From positions 1 to 18,471 of the forward strand of contig VGIY01000017.1 of assembly GCA_016867695.1 (NCBI GenBank): 18,471 bases of DNA, written 5' to 3'. A program made the position numbers and the translations under genes. Positions 7,437 to 14,038 of this stretch are shown here, in pieces. The notes beneath the pieces are model-generated. The model worked only from the letters and a program-made list of their open reading frames with translations. It was not told the DNA's origin and did not search any database. Position 1 is the first letter of the stretch, and the number at the start of each line of letters is the position of its first letter. Source of the DNA: Candidatus Eiseniibacteriota bacterium. GTDB lineage: Bacteria > Eisenbacteria > RBG-16-71-46 > CAIMUX01 > WJJG01.

Positions 7437-8390
7437 TCAGGCCTCCCCGCCGCAACCCGGCTCGAGCGGCGCCGCCGGCGCGCCCCAGCGACCCCAGTCG
7501 AGCGCCTGCGCCGGCAGCACGGCGCCGTCCCGACAGGCCCAGAGATAGCCGCCGGGCGGGTCGGCGGCGGGCACCGCGCAGCCTCCGCAGGTGCCCAGGC
7601 CGCAACCGAAGTTCTCCTCGATCGACACCCAGCAGGGCAGCCCGCGCTCCTCAGCCCAGGCCGCGAGCGCGGCGAGCATGCCGTGCGGGCCGCAGGCGAG
7701 GATCGTCCCCGTGCGCGGCGCAGCCTGGGCCAGCAGGTCGAGCACGCTGCCGCGCAGCCCGAGAGAGCCGTCGTCGGTCGACCGGTGGACGGGGGGGCCT
7801 GGGATCCGCTCCGCGGGCGGCGCCTCGGCCGCGGTGCGCGTGCCGTGGAAGATCTCGAAGGCCCGTTTGGCGCGGGCGAGCTCGGCGGCGGCGAAGAGCA
7901 GGGGGGCGATGCCCCGCCCACCGCCGACGAGGAGGAACGGCTCCGCGGCCTCCGGGGCGAGCGGGAAGGCTGTCCCCAGGGGACCGAGCAGGTCGATCGA
8001 CTCTCCCGGCCGCGCCTCGGCCAGGCGCCGCGTGACTCGCCCGACCGGCGCGTAGAGCAGCGCCAGGCGCGCGTGAGCGCCGGCGCGCTCGAAGCCCGAG
8101 ACGCTGAAGGGGCGCCGCGCGAGGCCCGAGCCGCAGCACCCCGGCTCCGTCTCCCGCAGGGGCGGGTCGAGCGCGAGCGACACGTACTGGCCCGGCAGCG
8201 GCGGGCCCCAATCGCCCGGCAGCGCGAGGTCGATCCAGCGGATGCCGGAGGCCAGCGCGCGGTTGGCGATGATGCCGGCCGGCTCGATTCGCGGCGGCGC
8301 GGGAAGGGCCGCGGCGCCTTCCGATGGGACAGCGGGGCGGAGAGCGCCACCAGGGGCCGCGGCCCGCATCCCGCGAGGCTCGCCGTTCAC
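7437..8390 (-). CDS. pyrK: Dihydroorotate dehydrogenase electron-transfer subunit
   Basis: PyrK passes electrons from PyrD to NAD+ through FAD and a [2Fe-2S] cluster. The 317-residue protein has a ferredoxin-reductase layout: the FAD-binding RRPFSVSG (92-99), the nucleotide-binding LLVGGGRGIAPL (153-164), LACGPHGML (231-239) and the cluster ligands Cys263, Cys268, Cys271 and Cys286 in the C-terminal third. It is some 50 residues longer than many PyrK proteins, mainly through a Pro/Ala-rich N terminus of about 30 residues. The GTG start overlaps the lipoprotein TGA as GTGA, with GGGAG upstream; an ATG at 8369 is a shorter alternative. It is coupled to pyrD on its other side. Confidence 0.93.
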   Translation of the reverse strand: MNGEPRGMRAAAPGGALRPAVPSEGAAALPAPPRIEPAGIIANRALASGIRWIDLALPGDWGPPLPGQYVSLALDPPLRETEPGCCGSGLARRPFSVSGFERAGAHARLALLYAPVGRVTRRLAEARPGESIDLLGPLGTAFPLAPEAAEPFLLVGGGRGIAPLLFAAAELARAKRAFEIFHGTRTAAEAPPAERIPGPPVHRSTDDGSLGLRGSVLDLLAQAAPRTGTILACGPHGMLAALAAWAEERGLPCWVSIEENFGCGLGTCGGCAVPAADPPGGYLWACRDGAVLPAQALDWGRWGAPAAPLEPGCGGEA

Positions 8391-10462
8391 CGCGGCTCTC
8401 CCGCGCCCGGGCCGGTCGGCGCTTCCGGCGGGGGCTCGTTCAGCGAGTCCGGCTCCGCCTCGATCAGCGGCGGAGGTTCGGGCGCGCCGGCCGGTGGCGG
8501 CGTTCCTCCGGGCGTTCCGCCCGCCGCCGGTCCCGCCGTCCCGCCCGCGGAGCCCTCCGGGATGCGTCCCCGCGGCCCGCTTTCCGGCCCTCCTCCACCG
8601 TCCGGCACGCGTCCCCGCGGCCCGCTTCCCAGCCCCTCTCCCCCATCCGGCACGCGCCCCCTCGGCGCGGCCTCCGGCCTCTGCGGCGGCACCCGCGAAC
8701 CCGGCCCCTCCGGTCGCGCGCCGAGCGAATCGCCCGCGGCGGCGCCGAGCGAGTCCCCCGCGGCGGCGGCCAGCGAATCCCCCGCGGCGGCGGCCAGCGA
8801 ATCCCCCGCGGCGGCGGCCGGCGAGTCGGCCGCCGCCCGGAGCGCGGCGAGCGAATCGGCCCGCGCGGCGGCCAGCGAATCGCGCAACGCCTGAAGCGCG
8901 GCCAGGGAATCGGCCATCGCCTGCGCCGCGGCCAGCGAGTCGGCCGCGGCCAGCGAGTCGCGCAGCGCCGCCTCGCGACGCGCCCGCCGGATTGCCGTGC
9001 GCAGCGGCCCGAGCAGCGAGTCGGGCTCTCCGCGGTCGGCGAGCAGGCGGACGGCCCCCTCCGCCTGGGGCTCGGCCGGGTGCCCCGCGGCCAGATCCAG
9101 CAGCAGCCCGCGAGCCTCGCCGAGCGTGTCGAGGTCCGGGTGCTCGAAGTAGATCCAGGCCCGCGCGAAGGCGGCGCGCAGGGCCGCCGGGGTCCCCGGG
9201 TAGTCGCGGGCGACGTCGGCGTAGCGGCCGGCGGCGCCGGCGCGGTCCTCGTTGTCGAAGAGGGTGAATTCCGCGACCCGCAGCGCGGCTTGCGCCCGCT
9301 GGTTCAGATCGCTCTCCTCGGATCCGTCCTGGGCCTGCATCTGGACGAGGTAGTTCAGGTTCTCCAGCCGCCGGGCGGCCTGGTCCTTGAAGACCGAGCG
9401 GGTGCGGCTCGCCGCGGCCGCCTGGTAGGCGACCCGCGCCGCCTCGTAGTCCTTGAGATGGACCTCATTGGTGTAGCCGATCTGGAACTGGGCCTCGGCC
9501 CCTTCCGTGCGGCTCTCGAAGCTGGCAACGACGCTGCTCAGGTGCTCGATCGCCCGGAGGTGGTCGCCGCCGCGGTTGCGCGCCTCGGCCATGGCCAGCC
9601 AGATGCGCGCCGCCGACTCGTTGCGCTCCGGATCCGGGGGCAGGATGCGCTCGTAGAGCGCGAGCGCCTCCTCCGGCGTGCCCATGCGCACCATGCTGGC
9701 CCCGGCGTCGAGCTGCGCCTCGATGTAGACGGCGTCGTCGCGGGTCGTGCGCGCCAGCTCCCCGTAGGCGATCAGCGCGCTGTCGTAGCGGGCGGCGTCG
9801 AAGTGGATGCCGCCGACGCGATCTAGCGCCTTCTCGCGCAGGCGGCTGTGGCGGAACTCCTCGAGCAGCCGGGCGTAGTGGCGCAGCGCCCCGGCCCGGT
9901 CCCCCTCGGCCTCGCGCTCCGCGGCCCGCAGCATGAGGATCTCGTCGCGGCGCGGGAAGCGGGGATGGTCGCGCAGGAGGCTCTCGAAGGCGTCGTTGGC
10001 CGCCGCGTGGTTGCGCAGCTCGTGGTAGCAGAGGCCGATGTAGAAGAGCGCCTCGGCGGCGTGTCGCGACTGCGGGAAGTTGATCCGCAGCTCGTTGAAC
10101 TTGCCGATGGCCGTCTCGTAGTCCCGCTTGCCGTAGTAGCTGGCGCCCATGAGCAGGAGGGCGTCGTCGATCCCCGCGCGCCAGCCGCCGCCGTGCTGGA
10201 CGATGACCTTGGCCGCCTTCTCGATCGCCTTGTCGTAGAACTTGATCGCCTCGGGCGGCAGGCGTTCGGTCTTGCTCGCCTGCTCGATCTTCTGCGCCCG
10301 GGCGTAGTGCTTCTTGGCGTAGTAGAAGGTGTTGTAGTAGGCGCAGCCGCCGACCAGCAGGAGGAGCAGCGCTCCCCCGCCGAGCGCGCGCCCCGCGCGC
10401 CCCCGGCCGCGACGCCGCGGGCGCCTCAGGGAAGGCGCGACAGGAGTCGTTCCGACGGGCAA
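8387..10462 (-). CDS. TPR-repeat lipoprotein with Asp-Ser-Leu-Ala repeats
   Basis: A predicted 691-residue exported lipoprotein. The N terminus has an Arg-rich stretch (about 13-25), a hydrophobic core ALLLLLVGG and a lipobox Cys40 followed by AYYNTFYYAKKHY, a start I associate with TPR lipoproteins of FCB and candidate-phylum bacteria. Residues about 45-470 are helical repeats of TPR type (for example YYGKRDYETAIGKFNELRI and LFYIGLCYHELRNHAAANDA), resembling BamD-like or gliding-type TPR proteins. Residues about 490-580 are DSLAAA-type repeats, then PRGRVPDGG-type repeats and a Pro-rich end. The start is inferred: TTG at 10462 has AGGAGGG nine bases upstream and overlaps the end of pyrC by 37 bp; no ATG or GTG fits before the signal peptide. 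The function is unknown; its place between pyrC and pyrK is unusual. Confidence 0.85.
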   Translation of the reverse strand: MPVGTTPVAPSLRRPRRRGRGRAGRALGGGALLLLLVGGCAYYNTFYYAKKHYARAQKIEQASKTERLPPEAIKFYDKAIEKAAKVIVQHGGGWRAGIDDALLLMGASYYGKRDYETAIGKFNELRINFPQSRHAAEALFYIGLCYHELRNHAAANDAFESLLRDHPRFPRRDEILMLRAAEREAEGDRAGALRHYARLLEEFRHSRLREKALDRVGGIHFDAARYDSALIAYGELARTTRDDAVYIEAQLDAGASMVRMGTPEEALALYERILPPDPERNESAARIWLAMAEARNRGGDHLRAIEHLSSVVASFESRTEGAEAQFQIGYTNEVHLKDYEAARVAYQAAAASRTRSVFKDQAARRLENLNYLVQMQAQDGSEESDLNQRAQAALRVAEFTLFDNEDRAGAAGRYADVARDYPGTPAALRAAFARAWIYFEHPDLDTLGEARGLLLDLAAGHPAEPQAEGAVRLLADRGEPDSLLGPLRTAIRRARREAALRDSLAAADSLAAAQAMADSLAALQALRDSLAAARADSLAALRAAADSPAAAAGDSLAAAAGDSLAAAAGDSLGAAAGDSLGARPEGPGSRVPPQRPEAAPRGRVPDGGEGLGSGPRGRVPDGGGGPESGPRGRIPEGSAGGTAGPAAGGTPGGTPPPAGAPEPPPLIEAEPDSLNEPPPEAPTGPGAGEPR
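8723..8818 (-). repeat. Four tandem 24-bp units in the lipoprotein gene
   Basis: Four 24-bp units (starting at 8723, 8747, 8771 and 8795) are nearly identical; the core on the plus strand is CAGCGAATCCCCCGCGGCGG. They encode an eight-residue AAAGDSLA unit. More degenerate DSLAA copies continue to about 8990. The period keeps the frame. Confidence 0.9.
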
Positions 10463-11787
10463 AACTCGACGCCCTCCTCGTGGGTCAGCTTTCCCGAGCA
10501 GACCGTCAGCCGCGCGCGCCCGCGCAGCGACCAGCCCCGGAAGGGGCAGTTGCGCGCCCGCGAGGCGAAGGCGCCCGGATCGACCGTCCAGGACGCGTCG
10601 CCGTCGAAGACGGTCAGGTCGGCGTCCTCCCCCAGGCGGATGCGCCCGCCGCCCCAGCCCATGACCGCCGCCGGCCCCGCCGACAGCAGGCGCACGACGC
10701 GGGGCAGGTCGAACCCCTCCCGATGGTGGAGGACTTCGAGGGTCACCCCCAGCGCCGTCTCCATGCCGATCATACCCGCGGGGGTCGCCTCGAGCTCCTG
10801 TTCCTTGTCGATTTCCGTGTGCGGGGCGTGGTCGGTGGCCACGGCGTCGAGGGTGCCGTCCCGCAGCCCGGCGATGACCGCCGCGCGGTCGTCCTCGGAG
10901 CGCAGCGGGGGGTTGACCCGGTAGACGCTGTCGTAGGTCTTCAGGGCCTCGTCGGTCAGGGCGATGTAGTGCGGCGCCGTCTCGGCCGTCACCGCGACGC
11001 CGCGCCGCTTCGCCGCGCGGATCGTCTCCACCGCCTCGGCGGTGCTGACGTGGGCGACGTGCAGCCGCGCCCCGGTCAGCTCCGCCAGGCGCACGTCGCG
11101 GGCGACGGCGATCCCCTCGGCGGCGGCGGGGATGCCGCGCAGGCCGAGCAGGGTCGACCAGTAGCCCTCGTGCATCACCCCGCCCCGCGAGAGCGCCGGC
11201 TCCTCGGCGTGGGTGACGACGAGGAGCCCCCAGGTCCGGGCGTACTCGAGGACGCGCCGCATGACGCGCGCGTCGGCCACCGGGCTGCCGTCGTCGGAGA
11301 CGGCCAGCACGCCCGCCTCGCGCAGCTCGCCCATGTCGGTCAGTTCGGCGCCGGCGCGCCCGCGGGTCGCCGCCGCGACCGGGAAGACCCGGGCGAGGCC
11401 GCAGGCGCGGGCCTGCCGGAGGACGAACTCGACGGCGGCGCGCGTGTCGAGCGGCGGGTCGGTGTTCGGCATGCAGGCGACGCGGGTGAAGCCCCCCAGG
11501 GCCGCCGCGCGCGAGCCGGTGGCGATCGTCTCGGCGTCCTCGCGCCCCGGCTCGCGCAGGTGCACGTGCAGGTCGCCGAAGCCGGGGGCGAGGACCAGCC
11601 CGCGCAGCTCGACGGCGAGGTCCGCCTCGCGGTGGATCGCCGGCGCGACCAGCTCGACCCGGCCGCGGCGCAGGAAGGCGTCGCCCGGGCCGTCCAGCCC
11701 CGCCTCCGGGTCGACGATGCGCCCCCCGCGCAGGAGGATCGTCTCGGCCTTCTCCCAGAGGACCTTCGCTTCGGGCGTGATCGCCAT
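10426..11787 (-). CDS. pyrC: Dihydroorotase (class I)
   Basis: A zinc amidohydrolase that interconverts carbamoyl aspartate and dihydroorotate. The 453-residue length and motifs fit the class I (Bacillus/Aquifex-like) type. The metal and active-site residues are visible: His74 and His76 in GDLHVHLREPG, Asp166 in SDDG where class II enzymes carry a carboxylated Lys, His193 in VVTHAEE, His246 in HVAHVSTAE and Asp319 in ATDHAPH. Residues 289-295 (YRVNPPL) belong to the substrate site. ATG at 11787 has AGGAGG five bases upstream and follows the pyrB stop by nine bases. Some class I enzymes are active only in complex with PyrB, which would fit this adjacency; that is inference. Confidence 0.96.
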   Translation of the reverse strand: MAITPEAKVLWEKAETILLRGGRIVDPEAGLDGPGDAFLRRGRVELVAPAIHREADLAVELRGLVLAPGFGDLHVHLREPGREDAETIATGSRAAALGGFTRVACMPNTDPPLDTRAAVEFVLRQARACGLARVFPVAAATRGRAGAELTDMGELREAGVLAVSDDGSPVADARVMRRVLEYARTWGLLVVTHAEEPALSRGGVMHEGYWSTLLGLRGIPAAAEGIAVARDVRLAELTGARLHVAHVSTAEAVETIRAAKRRGVAVTAETAPHYIALTDEALKTYDSVYRVNPPLRSEDDRAAVIAGLRDGTLDAVATDHAPHTEIDKEQELEATPAGMIGMETALGVTLEVLHHREGFDLPRVVRLLSAGPAAVMGWGGGRIRLGEDADLTVFDGDASWTVDPGAFASRARNCPFRGWSLRGRARLTVCSGKLTHEEGVEFCPSERLLSRLP

Positions 11788-11796
11788 GCCTGCCTC

Positions 11797-12768
11797 CTAG
11801 CGCCCCGCCGGGTGGGCGGCGGGAATCACCGGCGTCATGCCGACCGGCTCCGGCGGCGACCCGCCGCTGACGAGGTAGAGCACGGCCATGCGCACCGCGA
11901 CTCCGTTGGCCACCTGCTCGAGGATCACCGACTGCGGGCCGTCGGCGACGTCCTGCTGGATCTCGACCCCGCGGTTCATCGGCCCCGGGTGCATGATCAG
12001 GGCGTCGGCGGCCGCCAGCCGGGCCCGCTCGCGGTCGAGGCCGTAGGCCATCGCGTACTCGCGCAGCGAGGGCAGGAAGCCCCCCTTCTGGCGCTCCAGC
12101 TGCAGCCTCAGGAGGTAGATCACATCGGCGTCGCGCAGGCCCGAGGCCAGGTCGGTCTCCACGCGCACGCCCATCCTCTCGATCCCCTCGGGGAGCAGCG
12201 TCCGCGGCGCGACCAGGCACACCTCGGCGCCGAGGCGGGTCAGCCCCCAGATGTTCGAGCGGGCCACGCGGCTATGGAGGATGTCGCCGACGATGGCGAC
12301 CTTCAGGCCGGCGATGCGCCCCTTGCGCTCGCGGATCGTGTAGAAGTCGAGCAGCGCCTGGGTCGGGTGCTCGTGCTGGCCGTCGCCGGCGTTGATCACC
12401 CGCGCGACTAGGTGCCGCGCCAGGTAGGCGGCCGCGCCCGAGGCCCAGTGGCGGATGACGACGATGTCGACCTTCATCGCCTCGATGTTGCGGATCGTGT
12501 CGCGCAGCGACTCGCCCTTGCTGACGGAGGAGCCGGAGACGGCGAAGTTGACCGAGTCGGCGCTGAGGCGCTTCTCGGCCAGCTCGAAGGAGAGGCGCGT
12601 GCGCGTGCTCGACTCGTAGAAGGCGTTGCAGATCGTGATCCCGCGCAGCGCCGGGACCTTCTTGATCGGCCGGTCGAGGATCTCGCGGAAGGAGCGCGCC
12701 GTGTCGAGCAGCGTCAGGATCTCCTCGGCCGAGAGCTCCTGGATTCCGAGCAGGTGCTGGAGGGCCAT
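11797..12768 (-). CDS. pyrB: Aspartate carbamoyltransferase, catalytic subunit
   Basis: PyrB joins carbamoyl phosphate and aspartate to carbamoyl aspartate, the committed step of pyrimidine synthesis. The 323-residue protein has the carbamoyl-phosphate loop FYESSTRTRLSFE (50-62), SKGESL (83-88) with the loop Lys84 reaching the neighbouring subunit's site, GDGQHEHPTQALLD (128-141), VGDILHSRVARSN (about 160-172) and MHPGPMNRGVE (about 265-275). There is no pyrI regulatory gene beside it, as expected where PyrR controls the operon. ATG at 12768 has GGGGAG eight bases upstream. Confidence 0.97.
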   Translation of the reverse strand: MALQHLLGIQELSAEEILTLLDTARSFREILDRPIKKVPALRGITICNAFYESSTRTRLSFELAEKRLSADSVNFAVSGSSVSKGESLRDTIRNIEAMKVDIVVIRHWASGAAAYLARHLVARVINAGDGQHEHPTQALLDFYTIRERKGRIAGLKVAIVGDILHSRVARSNIWGLTRLGAEVCLVAPRTLLPEGIERMGVRVETDLASGLRDADVIYLLRLQLERQKGGFLPSLREYAMAYGLDRERARLAAADALIMHPGPMNRGVEIQQDVADGPQSVILEQVANGVAVRMAVLYLVSGGSPPEPVGMTPVIPAAHPAGR

Positions 12769-12785
12769 GGCCTCATCTCCCCGGC

Positions 12786-12824
12786 CGCCGGCGCGCCGGC
12801 GGGGGCGCGGAGCGCTCCCCGCGC
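12786..12824 (-). other. Two GC-rich hairpins between pyrR and pyrB
   Basis: The 68-bp gap contains a perfect 16-bp palindrome CGCCGGCGCGCCGGCG (12786-12801) and a second stem GCGCGG/CCGCGC with an eight-base loop (12805-12824). Neither is followed by a U-run in the direction of transcription. They could tune expression between pyrR and pyrB, but at this GC content such stems also occur by chance. I see no second PyrR-binding loop here. Confidence 0.35.
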
Positions 12825-12836
12825 CGGGCGGGCGTC

Positions 12837-13406
12837 TCAGTGATCCGCATTCGAGCCGTCAGCGGCGACCTCCTCGATCGTCACCGCGTCCTCGCCGTCG
12901 GTCTCCTCGAGGTAGACCTTGACGATCTCGCGGCTCGAGGTGGGCAGGTTCTTGCCGACGAAGTCGGCGCGGATGGGCAGCTCGCGGTGGCCGCGATCGA
13001 CGAGCACGGCGAGCTGGATCGTCCGCGGGCGCCCGAAGTCGATGAGCGCGTCGAGCGCGGCGCGCACGGTGCGCCCGGTGAAGAGGACGTCGTCGACGAG
13101 CACGACGACGGCGTTCTCGACCGAGACGGGGATCTCCGTCGACTCGACCCGCGGCTGCGGGGCGATCTTGTGCACGTCGTCCCGGTAGAGGGTGATGTCG
13201 AGGAGACCCAGGGGCACCTCCTCCCCCTCGATGGAGAGGATGTGGCGGCGGATGCGCTCGGCCAGCGGCACGCCCCGCTTGCGGATGCCCACCAGGACGA
13301 GCCCGGCCGTGCCGCTGTTGGCCTCGACGATCTCGTGGGCCAGGCGCACGATCGCCCGGCGCATCTCGTCGGCGTTCATGATCTCGGCTTTGCGGATCAG
13401 GTTCAT
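12837..13406 (-). CDS. pyrR: Pyrimidine operon regulator / uracil phosphoribosyltransferase
   Basis: PyrR is a UMP-responsive RNA-binding regulator of pyr genes that keeps the fold, and often the activity, of uracil phosphoribosyltransferase. The 189-residue protein has the PRPP-binding motif VVLVDDVLFTGRT (101-113), LVGIRKRGVPLAERI (38-52), DITLYRDD (70-77) and LPTSSREIVKV (154-164), all typical of the family. It is the first gene of the operon, 68 bp before pyrB, the usual place for autoregulation. The ATG has GGAGG four bases upstream; the next Met (residue 10) is less likely because the N-terminal helix is conserved. The leader at 13567-13597 carries a sequence fitting the PyrR-binding-loop consensus, which supports RNA-level control. 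Confidence 0.95.
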   Translation of the reverse strand: MNLIRKAEIMNADEMRRAIVRLAHEIVEANSGTAGLVLVGIRKRGVPLAERIRRHILSIEGEEVPLGLLDITLYRDDVHKIAPQPRVESTEIPVSVENAVVVLVDDVLFTGRTVRAALDALIDFGRPRTIQLAVLVDRGHRELPIRADFVGKNLPTSSREIVKVYLEETDGEDAVTIEEVAADGSNADH

Positions 13407-13503
13407 GCGGCCTCCGGGGGAGCGGCGGGGGGAACGGACGCGCGGGGGGCAACAGGGGCGGGACGCGGGCCCGGAGGGGTTCCCCGGCCGAGGCCGCCGA
13501 CAC

Positions 13504-13534
13504 GGGCTCGACGGCGCGCCGTGCGCGCCAGCCC
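13504..13534 (-). other. Strong hairpin in the pyr leader
   Basis: On the transcribed strand GGCGCGC-ACG-GCGCGCC forms a perfect 7-bp stem, extended by GGGCT/AGCCC across a four-base bulge, for about 12 bp. It sits 33 bases downstream of the PyrR-binding-loop candidate and about 100 bases before pyrR. It has no U-tract, so a role as attenuator is only a possibility. Confidence 0.4.
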
Positions 13535-13566
13535 GCCTGCGTCGCTACCACCTCGCGGCCGCTTCA

Positions 13567-13597
13567 CCTTACTGACCTCGCGGGATCAATTTAAAGG
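13567..13597 (-). promoter_or_regulatory. PyrR RNA-binding loop candidate in the pyr leader
   Basis: The minus strand reads GATCCCGCGAGGTC at 13587-13574. The known PyrR target consensus in bacilli is ARUCCNGNGAGGYU. The core UCC-N-G-N-GAGG-Y matches fully, and the outer A-U pair is replaced by G-C, a compensatory pair. The stem can extend outward through U-A, U.G and A-U, then UU/AA and CC/GG, to 13567-13597. It lies about 160 bases upstream of the pyrR ATG, in an AT-richer patch. Position, fold and a pyrR gene directly downstream support a real regulatory element. Confidence 0.7.
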
Positions 13598-13620
13598 GAG
13601 CGTGGTCTGGATCGGGCGGG

Positions 13621-13650
13621 ACCGTAGCACGAGCGGCGCGGCGGAGGCAA
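13621..13650 (-). promoter_or_regulatory. Possible promoter of the pyr operon
   Basis: Minus-strand TTGCCT (13650-13645) and TACGGT (13626-13621), 18 bp apart, match -35 and -10 boxes at 4 and 3 positions. A start near 13614 would place the PyrR loop about 17 bases into the leader. The match is weak and rests mainly on position. Confidence 0.3.
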
Positions 13651-13658
13651 GGCCCGGG

Positions 13659-13751
13659 CGCGGGGGTGTGGACGCGGGGGCCTGGACGCGGGGCCCTGGA
13701 CGCGGGGGCCTGGACGCGAGGGCGCGGATGCGGGGGTGCGGACGCGGGGGT
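13659..13751. repeat. 14-bp minisatellite between the selenium and pyr operons
   Basis: About six and a half tandem copies of a 14-bp unit, CGCGGGGGCCTGGA on the plus strand, with substitutions (TGTGGA, CGCGGA, TGCGGA endings). Units start at 13659, 13673, 13687, 13701, 13715, 13729 and 13743 (partial). The period is not a multiple of three and the stretch lies outside genes. On the transcribed strand it is C-rich (CCCCCGCGTCC), so a Rho-type termination zone after the DUF3343 gene is conceivable. Confidence 0.85.
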
Positions 13752-13783
13752 CGTCCCGGCCGGCCCGCAACGGTCGATCCGCC

Positions 13784-14038
13784 TCAGCCCAGGCTCTCGT
13801 AGCCCCTGGCGGTGCGGCGATGGAAGCCGCTGCAGACGATCGGCGAGCCCTCCAGGAGCGCCCGCACGGCGGGGAGGTCCTGGCAGTCGCAGGCGAGGGC
13901 CATGCCGCAGTCGGAGCTGAGCTGGCGCGGCGTGGGGATCATGTCGCAGCCGATGCCGGCGGCGATCAGCCTGCGCTCGGCGGCCACGACGTCGTGGATC
14001 GAGGGCATGAGGACGACGCAGCCTCGCGGCGCGCTCAT
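13784..14038 (-). CDS. DUF3343 family protein, putative selenium/sulfur-handling partner
   Basis: A small 84-residue cytoplasmic protein of the DUF3343 type. The family hallmark is visible in the middle: DMIPTPRQLSSDCGMAL (32-48) with Cys44; further Cys occur at 7, 31, 50, 52 and 69. DUF3343 genes are known to travel with yedF and a desulfurase-like gene in genomes with selenium-dependent molybdenum hydroxylases, and that set is complete here. Its exact role is not established to my knowledge; a carrier of activated Se or S on Cys is a reasonable inference. ATG overlaps the desulfurase TGA as ATGA. It is the last gene of this operon. Confidence 0.82.
   Translation of the reverse strand: MSAPRGCVVLMPSIHDVVAAERRLIAAGIGCDMIPTPRQLSSDCGMALACDCQDLPAVRALLEGSPIVCSGFHRRTARGYESLG

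Noticed and set aside
6423..8350. N-terminal extensions of pyrF (frame open to 7334) and pyrD (frame open to 8350)
   Set aside because: The extra parts overlap pyrD and pyrK out of frame and show no homology; GTG starts with strong Shine-Dalgarno sites at 6422 and 7435 give normal family lengths.
10463..12220. Upstream extension of the lipoprotein frame, as one 1277-codon minus-strand open frame from 12220
   Set aside because: This part is antiparallel-free overlap with pyrC and pyrB in another frame and is Arg/Gly/Ala/Pro-rich; the lipobox and a good ribosome site place the real start at 10462.
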